Source: Solea solea (taxonomy: Eukaryota; Chordata; Actinopteri; Pleuronectiformes; Soleidae). Taken from it: a stretch of 64,000 nucleotides of DNA. Location: assembly GCF_958295425.1 (NCBI RefSeq), contig NC_081146.1, positions 22,267,458 through 22,331,457 on the forward strand. The letters are read 5' to 3'. Below are positions 47,399 through 56,913 of this stretch, piece after piece; within the stretch, counting starts at the first letter, position 1, and each line of letters opens with the position of its first letter. Made by a program: the position numbers and the translations under genes. A model generated the notes under the pieces. It was not told the DNA's origin. It ran no database searches and worked only from the letters and a program-made list of their open reading frames with translations.

Positions 47399-47719
47399 CA
47401 CATGAACATGACATAAAATAATAAGAAGAATCAATAACCCTCATGAGACACAAATACTAACAACATTACAAGTTAATTTCCCTTATTCAGTGTTTGTAAC
47501 AATCCATGTAGCATGTATTACTGACCACAGTGCAGCCTGAGGCTGCTCCTGAGGACAGGCGGTGGGTCGTCTTAGAGTGTTGCTCTGCCCTCCTTGGTAA
47601 AGTGAGCAAACTTCCTCCCATAACTGCAAGCAAAAACATGTTTGTTTTTTGCATCATTTTTTTTCTGATGGTCTGCTGTGGACGCCGAGTCGCCATGGAT
47701 GCTGGAGTGGCCGCTGGAG

Positions 47720-50700
47720 TCACCGTGGATGCCAAAGTTGCTGTAATATTTGTGGTTGCTGTCTTGCAGCAGGTTTTATACTGACGGACAAAACATTTTT
47801 CACAAAGACTTTTGTGCAAAAGCCACAGTGATGATGGCTGCTTTGCACACAGTCAAGGTGGCATTTGTAGGCACTGTATCCTAAAAGACAGATAGGAAAA
47901 GTGATTCAGAGGTTTCAAGAAGCAAAACAATACACTTTTCAAACCCTGTCTGAGAGGCAAAGTGTTACATTACTTCTTAATGAAGAGCTTCAAAGAACAA
48001 TCATTATTATCAGGGGCATCTATAAAAATGCAGGAATCTTGAAACGATTTCTCAAAATCTAAATTCTCAACAAGAGTGAAAAATATCCATGGACTAAAGA
48101 TTCTATACACATGAAGTACAGTAGATGAAATGGCTCTAGCATTAGTTCATGCATTAAAGGCATGAGTTGAATAGTCTGATGGTCACACTTATCCATGGTG
48201 TTAAAATCCCAGGTCTCCACCTCACCTGTCTCCTCCTCACCTGCCTCGTCACTGCCACACCTACCTGGACCACGCCCCTAACCCTATATAACCCGCCCCT
48301 TCCTCCCTTTGACCCCCCTTTTCTTCCCTCCAAACAAATCCAGGAGAACAAAGGAACACTGCTGTGAGTTTTATAGACATTCACTCATTTACTGATTCAT
48401 TTGGTTGATACCACATTTTGTTTGAAGATTTACTTATTGTTTGTGTTTCATTATATTAGATTCCTGTGTTTAACCCTCTGCCTAAGAGAGGAATGTAAGA
48501 GTGGATGCATTACTGATGTAAGTCTAGGACAACTTAATTTCTTATTGTATATTTGATACTTTCTATATTGTAATATTTCCTTTATCATTTTCATAGACAA
48601 AATCATCCACCATTACCCCTCATCACCTGTTTACAAATAAAATACTGGAACTCGCAAAGCCGCCACTGGATCCTGTGTCTAAATGTGCACCCAACGTATG
48701 ATGTTCAGCGAATCACCGCCAATATAGTCTACAGTTTTTTTCATGGTCCTTCGAGCCGGAGTGAATATCTATGCTGGAAAATGGATCCACATGCTGTTTT
48801 ACCTGATGAGGACGACGGTGATGGCAGACAACAGGAAGGAAGGCCACAGCGACAGAGGGCGCCACCGAAATATCTACAAGATTACCAAACCGAACTTCAT
48901 GGCAGGCACCCCCCCCCACAAACAAAAGCATGTGCAGAACCTGGAGTAGAGACTTCAGACACAGCTTTATTAAGACAGGAAGTAGCACAGTTAAGGAGTA
49001 TGGTGCAAGAGTTAACTGGAAGAGTTCAACAGTATGAACAGAGTTATTCAGAGGGAGGTTCAGAGGAAGAGTTTGGCATACAGTCCCAGGAATCTCAAGC
49101 AGCATATGAATGGAACCAGCCTGTACCGACTGACACAGGAGCTCAGTGTGAGAAAGCCCAATCTGAACCTAACCTAACCGAATCAGTACCTGTGTTAAAC
49201 CCTGGAAAGATTTCCCAATCAGTCCAAACACTTTTTCCTTGTGTCCATAAGCCCTCCACCTTGAACCTAGAACGTGAACAGAAGAGACCTCCCTCAATTA
49301 CCTTTGTGAGACATGAGCCAGAGTTTCGACAGCAGGAGCCCTCGAGTCCATTACCTTCAGTTTCATTAGTTCATGTACCACCAAACCCAGTAACTGCCTC
49401 ATATATGCCTCAAAGCTCAGTCTCAAGAGCTTCAGAATCTGGTCTCTATGTGCCTGTAAGATCAGCCCTATCTTCTGATGCCCCTTCTACCCACATGCAT
49501 GAAATTCGCCCTCCTTTGTCTCAACCAACACCTAGCATGCCTCCTCAAATGCTACCAACCCATATGCCACAAGCCTCTTCTTCCCATGCCCCCCCCCCTC
49601 AAACATATCCCACAGTACCAACTCTTGGGGCTGGCATAGCCTTAGCTGGCTATGGCCTTCACAGTCAGTGGCCACCAGCTCAGGGGACTCTGCCCCCCTC
49701 ACGTGCAATGCAGCCTCCACCTATCCCTACACCTCAAGCTCCATCAGCCAGTTCAAGGCCGTCTGCATACCACCCAAGTAATGTAGTTTCATACCAGCAT
49801 CATCATGTGCCTCACCAGCTTGTGCAACAGCCTCAACCTCAATACTCTGTATCCCAGTCAGCCCCCGTTTCATATGCCCCCCAGTTTACAGGAATTCCCC
49901 CCAATCCGAGTTTCTTGCTACCGGCGGCTCCTGTACGGCAAACCGTGAGTTACAGATATCCATCACGAGTTGAGGGACCCTCATTCCCTTATCTAATTCA
50001 TAATGATCCTCATGAATTTGTAATGTTAAAGATGGCTTTTACTAACCTGCTACCTGCAGAGGAAACTGAACTGTACAAATTCCATATTCTATTGGATCAT
50101 TTACGTCTCCCCTCTGCTCGCCATATTGCACTTTCCTACGCCCATGACCCACAACCTTTCACCAAGGCGCTGGCAGCCTTAGAGCGTCAGTATGGTCAGC
50201 CACATCAACTGGCCCTAACAGAGATCCAGACCCTATTAAACCTCCCAAAATTAGCTCGTGGAGATGCTGAAGGGTTTCAAAACTTTGCCGTTAGAGTGAG
50301 GTCATTGGTTGGCATGTTACAATCCCTAAAATCAAGAGAAGGTGATGCAGAACTGGCCTGTGCTTCACATGTGCAGCGACTGTTGAGTAAACTCCCAGTA
50401 GAGCTAGTTTCCAACTTTGCTAGACACACCCGCTCAGCCTCTTCCAATACTCACTACAACCTGGTGGACTTTTCTGCATGGCTGGAAGGAGAGTCAGAAT
50501 GTCAGGCAGTAGTGGCACAAGCTAACAGCCTTCAAATCAGTGGTCCCCAAATTCAAAGGAGAGATGCAGGTCAAAAATTCAAATCCCCATCGGCTACCAT
50601 TTTTCACAGTGCTGAACGGAGGTCACCACGAGGACAAGCTGCATCAGGATATCAGCCACAACCCCAAACGAGGTATCCTTGTGCATACTGTCAGTCAACC

Positions 50701-53700
50701 TCCCATTACCTCACAAACTGTGAAAGCTTGAAAGATCTGAGCACCGACAAAGTGACAAAATGGTTGAAGGAACAAAACAGATGCTGGAGATGTGGGAGGA
50801 CCCACAAAGCAGCGGATTGCACCCTGAGGAAACCTTGCCCCAAATGTAATGGCCGACACCTAGGTGTATTACACGATGTAAATAAAGCCCAAACAGCATC
50901 AAAGGTGCTGTATGTGAACCCACAGAGTATGTCACCCAAAGTACTACTAAAAATAGTTAAAGTGAGACTTTTCCACAAAAATAGGACATTTGATACATAT
51001 GCCATCTTAGATGATGGTTCAGAACGTACAATGTTGTTACCAGGTGCTGCTAAGTATCTTGGTTTGGAGGGAGAGTCAGAAACCCTTGAGCTGCGCACAG
51101 TGAGACAGCAGACAGAGACCCTAGAAGGCAGAACAGTAAACCTCAAACTATCTGCTGCCTCATGCCCTGAGAGAAAATTTTCGATTGACAGGGCTTTCAC
51201 CGCCGACACAATCATGTTTGTTGAGCAGAGTTATCCAATTGAGAAACTCAAGCAACGCTACCAACATTTACGTGACCTCCCACTTACATCTTTCTCTAAA
51301 GTTCAGCCACACATCCTCATTGGATCAGACAACCCATTCCTCATCACACCGATGGAGAGAATCCAATATGGTCCGAGGGGAGCACCCGCTGCAGTGAGAA
51401 CAAGGCTTGGATGGGCCCTACAAGGACCTACTTCTCTTGGTGAGTCATACGATTCCACCCAATGCCTATTCACATCACAAGCTAACCCTTATGCTGAGCT
51501 AAAACATGATGTAGAGAAACTATGGCAGGTAGACACCCTTCCCTTCAGAAATGAAAAGTTAATCACTAGATCAAAACAAGATCAAGAAGCCATGGACCTT
51601 TTGAATGCAAAGACCAGACGATTACACATAGGAGGAACTCAACGTTATGCAACCCCTTTGCTGAGGAAGAAAAATGCACCACAACTGACTGCCCCATTTG
51701 AATCGGTGATGCCACTTCTACGCCGATCTGAGCGCAAACTTGAGAAAAACCCTAAATTGGCCGATATCTACAATAATGAGATCAACAAACTGAAGGAGAC
51801 CGGTTATGTTGCAGAGCTTGATGCTGGACAGATTACAGGGTCACAAGAATCATGGTATATTCCCCATCACTTGGTAGAGCATAATGGTAAACACCGTGTT
51901 GTATTCAACTGTTCTTTTACATATGAAGACCAAACACTAAATGACCAGCTCCTCCCTGGCCCGACATTAGGTCCATCACTGCTCGGTGTACTACTGCGTT
52001 TCCGCCAACATAGAGTTGCTATGACCGGAGATATTAAAGGAATGTTCCACCAAGTAAGACTCTTACCAGAGGACAAACCACTTCTCAGGTTTTTGTGGCG
52101 TGACATGAAACGGAAAGAAAACCCAACAGTATATGAATGGCAAGTGCTCCCATTCGGTACAGCATGTAGCCCCTGCTGCGCGACATATGCCGTCCAAAGA
52201 CATGTGCAGGAGCACAGTAAAGGGAACGAGGAGGTGGTTGAAACTGTTCTCAAATCATTCTATGTAGATAACTGCCTTAGATCACTTCCCTGCCCCAACA
52301 AAGCAAAAGAGCTCCTCCTGAAAATAAGGGCCCTGTTATCCACTGGTGGATTCGAAATTAGGCAGTGGGCAAGCAACTTTCCATCTGTTGTTGAACACCT
52401 ACCAGCAGCTGCCAGATCAGACAGTGCTGAGCTCTGGCTGACCCAGAACCGGGTAGATCCTGTAGAGGGTGCTCTCGGACTCAGCTGGCATTGTGTTTTT
52501 GACACCTTGGGCTATAGGCACAGACCTGTCTCCTACCAAACTCTAACCATGAGAAATGTGTATAAAGTGCTGGCCTCACAATATGACCCGTTGGGCTACA
52601 TTACCCCATTTACCACCAGAGCCAAAGTCCTGCTCCAGCAGCTCTGGGTAAATAACAAGCAATGGGATCAGCCAATACCTAAAAGTGACTTACAACATGC
52701 CTGGGATGAGTGGGAGAGTGAACTTCCAAATCTGGCCCACATCTCCTTTCCCAGGTGGTACGACGGTAACAACCCCCATGCTTCATCAACAGTAACAGAG
52801 AGAGAACTGCACATTTTTTGTGATGCTTCAGAAAAGGCATATGGTTCAGTAGCATATATGAAAACAACAAACGAGCTGGGGGAAACTAATGTCTCACTTG
52901 TAATGGCCAGATCACGTGTTGCCCCCCTGAAGCAGCTAACTATACCCCGCTTGGAGTTATCTGCAGCCCTGACTGGAGCCCAGCTAAGTAAACTGATCAA
53001 ATCTGAACTAACGGTCCCCATTGACAGAACTTTCCTGTGGTCTGATTCCACTGTAGTATTAACATGGCTTTACTCTGAGTCCTGCAGGTATAAGGTATTT
53101 GTGGCCAACAGAATTGTGGAGATACTTGAACTAACCTCAGCCAGTGACTGGAGGTATGTTGACACCAAACAAAACCCAGCAGACGATATTACCAGAGGTA
53201 AGCCGCTCAAAGAGCTGACTAGCACACATCGATGGCATAACGGTCCTGCATTCCTTCACCTCCCTTCTAGTCAATGGCCTGTCTGTCCAACCCCAGCTAA
53301 AGAGATAACCACAGAGTTGAGAAAACCCCTTTTCTGTGGTCTCACACAAACCGCTAAGCCATATGACTTACCCAATCCAAAGGAATACAGCTCCTGGACA
53401 AATCTGTTAGATGCCACCTATCAAATAATGCAAACCGCAACCTGTCTTTCAAATTCTGACCCTACAAGCATATCGAGAACCAAAGTTGAAATTGCACTAA
53501 TCTCTCATGCCCAATCCCAGAGTTTCCCAGAGGAATTTCAAGCACTGAAATCCGGTAAAGAAATTTCCCCCCATAGCCGTCTGTTATCTCTTTCCCCCGA
53601 GTTTGATGAAACACTGGAAGTGATAAGAGTGGGTGGAAGACTTAGACAGATTACAGATCTTGATCCTGATACTATCCATCCCATAGTACTTGATCCTAAA

Positions 53701-55875
53701 CATCCTCTAACACAGCTTCTGATTCAGGACTATGACATGAGACTCTTGCACCCAGGACCTGATAGAGTATTTGCCGAAATACGCCGTGCTTACTGGATCC
53801 TCCGAGGCAGACAAGCTGTTAAAAAACATCAATGGTCATGTACTGAGTGCAGAAAATGGCGGGCAAAACCAGTCTATCCGAAAATGGCAGACCTACCTTC
53901 CTCCAGGCTGAGGTTATGGAAACCCCCTTTCTGGTCTACAGGAGTAGACTGTTTTGGCCCCCTAAATATTAAACTGGGACGACGGATAGAAAAAAGATGG
54001 GGAATACTGTTCAAGTGTATGACCACCAGATGCATTCATATTGAACTATTGAATAGCCTTGACTCTGACAGTTTTCTTATGTCCCTCAGGCGTTTTATTG
54101 CACGTAGAGGACAGCCCTTTGAGCTCCTTTCGGACTGTGGCACCAACTTTAAAGGAGGAAACAGAGAACTGAGAGAGGCATTTGCTGCCATGAATCCACA
54201 CCTGAGAGAACAGTTAAGTAAATCCCAGATACAGTTCCACTTTAATCCTCCAAATGCCCCTCATTTTGGCGGAATGTGGGAAAGAGAAATCAGGTCCATT
54301 AAAACTGCTCTCAGAGTAACTGTAGGAAGTCAAACCGTTTCTGACGAGGTCTTGCACACAACCCTAGTGGAAATAGAAGGAATTCTGAATTCTAAGCCGA
54401 TTGGATATGCATCCTCTGACATAGCAGACCCTGACCCTATAACTCCAAATATCCTTTTGATGGGGCGGCGAGACGCTTCCCTTCCACAGGCTGTGTATGC
54501 AGACACTAACATGCTTGGACGGAGACGATGGAGGCACAGTCAAATATTAGCTGATCAGTTTTGGTCCTGTTTCATTAGAAACTACCTTCCCAACCTACAA
54601 ACACGGAGTAAGTGGCAAAAGGACACCCAGAATCTGAAGGAGGGGACTGTAGTACTCTTGATGGACCCCCAGTTGCCTAGAGGCTTATGGTCTGTAGGAA
54701 AAGTATCACGCATCCTACCCAGTCATGATGGAAGGACCCGAACTGTAGAGGTTACATCTAAAGACAAGAAGTTTCTTAGACCAGTGGCCCGGCTCGTCAT
54801 TCTTCCACCACTTGAACCTAACTCTCACCACTAACTTGTGATTTGTAGAATTCAAATGTACCATTTGAAGGGGCGGCTGTTAAAATCCCAGGTCTCCACC
54901 TCACCTGTCTCCTCCTCACCTGCCTCGTCACTGCCACACCTACCTGGACCACGCCCCTAACCCTATATAACCCGCCCCTTCCTCCCTTTGACCCCCCTTT
55001 TCTTCCCTCCAAACAAATCCAGGAGAACAAAGGAACACTGCTGTGAGTTTTATAGACATTCACTCATTTACTGATTCATTTGGTTGATACCACATTTTGT
55101 TTGAAGATTTACTTATTGTTTGTGTTTCATTATATTAGATTCCTGTGTTTAACCCTCTGCCTAAGAGAGGAATGTAAGAGTGGATGCATTACTGATGTAA
55201 GTCTAGGACAACTTAATTTCTTATTGTATATTTGATACTTTCTATATTGTAATATTTCCTTTATCATTTTCATAGACAAAATCATCCACCATTACCCCTC
55301 ATCACCTGTTTACAAATAAAATACTGGAACTCGCAAAGCCGCCACTGGATCCTGTGTCTAAATGTGCACCCAACGTATGATGTTCAGCGAATCACCGCCA
55401 ATATAGTCTACAGTTTTTTTCAATGGTTCTAAACAAACAGAAATAACATCATATTTCATAATATGTAAGGCTCATGGGGAAATGAAGGCCTTTCAGCAAT
55501 GAAATTAAAAAAATATTTGATAATATAGACTTACCACCGTACACCGCACTTGACCGTCGGTGTAGTTCCTCTTTGTATCTCCTCAGCTCAGCGCCTGTTT
55601 CATGGGTTAATGTAGTGTTGCTCTAGAAGAGAATTTTAAAATTAAATTGTATTTTGTATTTTTAACATGGGAAAATGTTTAATCCAGAATCAAGTAGAAA
55701 TTAACTGGATTGCATTTGCCAATAAGCCTATCCTAAAATATATGCAGGCTAACTGAATTTAATCTAATCAAATGACACTGTTGACAGAACTTTTGTGTTC
55801 AATATAAAAATGTTCAATATAAGTGTTCAATATAAAAATGTGCTCTCTATCCATTCTTACCTTTTCCTCCGTCAT
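47720..55875 (-). CDS. Unidentified small three-exon gene, possibly disrupted
   Basis: Exons, high to low: 55875-55861 (ATGACGGAGGAAAAG), 55622-55535, and 47880-47720 (TGA). Both introns are GT-AG (GTAAGA...TTCTAG; GTAAGT...TTTTAG) and the phases join exactly, giving 87 aa: MTEEK, a basic helix-like ELRRYKEELHRR, then a Cys/His-rich stretch YKCHLDCVQSSHHHCGFC that looks metal-binding. I do not recognise the family. The last exon has a second open frame, 47819-47487, holding CEKCFVRQYKTCC; a single-base difference in the AAAA run read from 47810-47813 would fuse the two Cys clusters into one protein of about 165 aa. So this is either a short protein, a recent frameshift pseudogene, or an assembly error. 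A 7.2-kb BEL/Pao element lies antisense in intron 2, and inverted-repeat arms flank the whole gene. The 5' side has an E-box CACGTG at 55889-55894. Splice structure is seen; function is unknown. Confidence 0.45.
48195..48198. repeat. Left target-site duplication of the BEL/Pao element
   Basis: ATGG directly before the TG of the 5' LTR; the same ATGG follows the 3' LTR at 55423-55426. Confidence 0.9.
48199..48743 (+). repeat. 5' LTR of the BEL/Pao element
   Basis: Starts TGTTAAAATCCCAGGTCT and ends TACAGTTTTTTTCA. It has a TATA box (CCCTATATAACC, TATATA at 48285-48290) and, 350 bases on, AATAAA at 48636-48641, which places the U3-R-U5 order: transcription should start near 48315 and the R region should end near 48660. 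Confidence 0.95.
48744..48760 (+). other. Primer-binding site matching tRNA-Tyr
   Basis: TGGTCCTTCGAGCCGGA begins at the first base after the LTR. It is complementary to the 3' end of vertebrate tRNA-Tyr, ...TCCGGCTCGAAGGA plus the added CCA, over 17 nt; the comparison is with the tRNA sequence as I know it. Priming from tRNA-Tyr is inferred from this match. Confidence 0.85.
48781..54834 (+). CDS. BEL/Pao gag-pol polyprotein
   Basis: Open frame of 2017 codons from ATG 48781 to TAA. The frame is open from inside the LTR (48685), but that part crosses the primer-binding site, so I chose the first ATG after it. Approximate order by residue: coiled coil 60-95 (LLRQEVAQLRSMVQELTG); Pro/Gln-rich linker 150-400; gag core 400-600 (Pao DUF1759-type); two Cys-rich zinc knuckles 630-700 (CAYCQ...C, CWRCGRTHKAADC, CPKCNGRH); aspartic protease with DDGS near 743; reverse transcriptase with TGDIKGMFHQV and YVDN near 1160; RNase H with FCDASEKAYG near 1346 and LWSDST; integrase with His/Cys zinc site (HPGP...CTECRKW, 1655-1690) and acidic residues in VDCFGP (1722), LSDCGTNF (1783) and GGMWERE (about 1830); C-terminal DUF5641-like domain. 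The catalytic YVDD of most retroelements is YVDN here. Gag and pol share one frame, so no frameshift is needed. Confidence 0.95.
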   Translation: MDPHAVLPDEDDGDGRQQEGRPQRQRAPPKYLQDYQTELHGRHPPPQTKACAEPGVETSDTALLRQEVAQLRSMVQELTGRVQQYEQSYSEGGSEEEFGIQSQESQAAYEWNQPVPTDTGAQCEKAQSEPNLTESVPVLNPGKISQSVQTLFPCVHKPSTLNLEREQKRPPSITFVRHEPEFRQQEPSSPLPSVSLVHVPPNPVTASYMPQSSVSRASESGLYVPVRSALSSDAPSTHMHEIRPPLSQPTPSMPPQMLPTHMPQASSSHAPPPQTYPTVPTLGAGIALAGYGLHSQWPPAQGTLPPSRAMQPPPIPTPQAPSASSRPSAYHPSNVVSYQHHHVPHQLVQQPQPQYSVSQSAPVSYAPQFTGIPPNPSFLLPAAPVRQTVSYRYPSRVEGPSFPYLIHNDPHEFVMLKMAFTNLLPAEETELYKFHILLDHLRLPSARHIALSYAHDPQPFTKALAALERQYGQPHQLALTEIQTLLNLPKLARGDAEGFQNFAVRVRSLVGMLQSLKSREGDAELACASHVQRLLSKLPVELVSNFARHTRSASSNTHYNLVDFSAWLEGESECQAVVAQANSLQISGPQIQRRDAGQKFKSPSATIFHSAERRSPRGQAASGYQPQPQTRYPCAYCQSTSHYLTNCESLKDLSTDKVTKWLKEQNRCWRCGRTHKAADCTLRKPCPKCNGRHLGVLHDVNKAQTASKVLYVNPQSMSPKVLLKIVKVRLFHKNRTFDTYAILDDGSERTMLLPGAAKYLGLEGESETLELRTVRQQTETLEGRTVNLKLSAASCPERKFSIDRAFTADTIMFVEQSYPIEKLKQRYQHLRDLPLTSFSKVQPHILIGSDNPFLITPMERIQYGPRGAPAAVRTRLGWALQGPTSLGESYDSTQCLFTSQANPYAELKHDVEKLWQVDTLPFRNEKLITRSKQDQEAMDLLNAKTRRLHIGGTQRYATPLLRKKNAPQLTAPFESVMPLLRRSERKLEKNPKLADIYNNEINKLKETGYVAELDAGQITGSQESWYIPHHLVEHNGKHRVVFNCSFTYEDQTLNDQLLPGPTLGPSLLGVLLRFRQHRVAMTGDIKGMFHQVRLLPEDKPLLRFLWRDMKRKENPTVYEWQVLPFGTACSPCCATYAVQRHVQEHSKGNEEVVETVLKSFYVDNCLRSLPCPNKAKELLLKIRALLSTGGFEIRQWASNFPSVVEHLPAAARSDSAELWLTQNRVDPVEGALGLSWHCVFDTLGYRHRPVSYQTLTMRNVYKVLASQYDPLGYITPFTTRAKVLLQQLWVNNKQWDQPIPKSDLQHAWDEWESELPNLAHISFPRWYDGNNPHASSTVTERELHIFCDASEKAYGSVAYMKTTNELGETNVSLVMARSRVAPLKQLTIPRLELSAALTGAQLSKLIKSELTVPIDRTFLWSDSTVVLTWLYSESCRYKVFVANRIVEILELTSASDWRYVDTKQNPADDITRGKPLKELTSTHRWHNGPAFLHLPSSQWPVCPTPAKEITTELRKPLFCGLTQTAKPYDLPNPKEYSSWTNLLDATYQIMQTATCLSNSDPTSISRTKVEIALISHAQSQSFPEEFQALKSGKEISPHSRLLSLSPEFDETLEVIRVGGRLRQITDLDPDTIHPIVLDPKHPLTQLLIQDYDMRLLHPGPDRVFAEIRRAYWILRGRQAVKKHQWSCTECRKWRAKPVYPKMADLPSSRLRLWKPPFWSTGVDCFGPLNIKLGRRIEKRWGILFKCMTTRCIHIELLNSLDSDSFLMSLRRFIARRGQPFELLSDCGTNFKGGNRELREAFAAMNPHLREQLSKSQIQFHFNPPNAPHFGGMWEREIRSIKTALRVTVGSQTVSDEVLHTTLVEIEGILNSKPIGYASSDIADPDPITPNILLMGRRDASLPQAVYADTNMLGRRRWRHSQILADQFWSCFIRNYLPNLQTRSKWQKDTQNLKEGTVVLLMDPQLPRGLWSVGKVSRILPSHDGRTRTVEVTSKDKKFLRPVARLVILPPLEPNSHH
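54864..54877 (+). other. Polypurine tract before the 3' LTR
   Basis: The bases GAAGGGGCGG directly precede the 3' LTR, the usual place of the plus-strand primer. It is short and interrupted by a C. Confidence 0.6.
54878..55422 (+). repeat. 3' LTR of the BEL/Pao element
   Basis: Same 545 bases as the 5' LTR at a constant offset of 6679, including TATA box and AATAAA; I found no mismatch by eye. Followed by ATGG at 55423. Confidence 0.95.
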
Positions 55876-56146
55876 TGTGCGAGTAGAACACGTGGTTTTG
55901 TGTTGTTTTTAAACTCGAGGTTCTCTCTCTTCATCCTTCTTCATCGCCAACGTAAACGTCATCACGTTTCAGACGCAGTCTCTTCTGTGACCCGGTCAGA
56001 GTTGAGAAGGCGTGTCGTGTAGTGTGAGGGTGTGTGTGTGTGTGTCGTGTAGTGGTCTGAGGGTCTGCAGTTAGACAGTTAGACCCTTCTCCCATAAACA
56101 GGGGGATGATGGAAGTACGCTACTGACGTGCGCAAGCGGATTTCAT

Positions 56147-56502
56147 GACTCTGAAATGATAAAAACATAGAGATAAAATACATGCTGTATACAGGCCTAA
56201 ACATGTTGCAAATAAACCAACAAATACCAGATGAAACGAATATCATTCAATACATCTCTATCAATAACCTGGACAATTATAGGCCTATGAGAAAACCAGG
56301 CATACAGTTAAATACTATCATACTGCCACCTAGTGGTAGCGAGGGTAAACATCACTATCTATCCGCTTGGCTTTTATTTTGAAGTATTTGCTTTTACTTT
56401 TGGTTACCTGACTTCCTGTCCTTCACTTCGTTCCTCAGACAGAAAAAACCCAAAATCGGCAGGTTTATTTTAATTTGGTTTTCTCATTTCTCGTTTTTTG
56501 AT
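56147..56502. repeat. Right arm of the large inverted repeat
   Basis: Reverse complement of 46704-47055; shared words include ATTCAATACATCTCTATCAA, ACCTGGACAATTATAGGCCT and TGCCACCTAGTGGTAGCGAG. The similarity fades outward, and the right arm continues into an AACG-rich stretch (to about 56605) that lacks a counterpart on the left. It separates the small gene's promoter region from aldh2. Confidence 0.85.
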
Positions 56503-56913
56503 TTTGACAACAAAAACGAAAAAACGCCACTTTTTCGTTTATGGTTCAAAACGAAAAACGATGGTATTTCCGTTTTGTCGTTACAAAAACGTTAAAAACG
56601 GGATAATAAAAGTATTCTGATTCTGATTTGTAATGCTTAAGTACAACAAATGTCATATACTTGTGTCCTACCTACTTATATTAACTATACTTGCATACTT
56701 AAATGTCAAAGGATCCCTTTTGGGTCCTTTATACAAGACTGCCAGATACTAGTTTGGGACACCTGCTCGACACTCACTGTATACAACAGCGCCCTCTATC
56801 GGTCTTACGCGACAACAGAACACAGAAAAAGTGAAAGAGTGTGTCGGTGAGATATCGTGGTGGAAGTCCGAGGCGTTAGAGCTCGCACTTGCAGACGGAG
56901 AATCAGAAGAACC
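56503..56913 (+). promoter_or_regulatory. aldh2 upstream region
   Basis: About 400 bases from the inverted repeat to the aldh2 ATG. An AACG-rich stretch of palindromic words (AACGAAAAACG, CGTTTTGTCGTTAC) runs to 56605; the last 150 bases hold scattered CpGs (GCGCCCTCTATCGG, TTACGCGACAAC). No TATA box is evident. The leader before the ATG has no upstream ATG close by. Confidence 0.45.

Larger units (their letters stand above)
48199..55422 (+). mobile_element. Complete BEL/Pao LTR retrotransposon, 7224 bp
   Basis: Two direct 545-bp LTRs (TG...CA), ATGG target duplications, a primer-binding site, one long gag-pol frame and a purine-rich tract. The order protease, reverse transcriptase, RNase H, integrase, with DDGS protease motif and the C-terminal domain after integrase, marks the BEL/Pao superfamily. 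No difference between the LTRs was found when reading them side by side, and the frame has no stop, so the insertion is very young and could be active. It interrupts intron 2 of the small minus-strand gene in the opposite orientation. No envelope-like frame is present. Confidence 0.97.

Noticed and set aside
48713..49105. Minus-strand frames inside the BEL/Pao element
   Set aside because: Shadows of the polyprotein; also at 50706-51215, 51867-52253 and 52668-53051.
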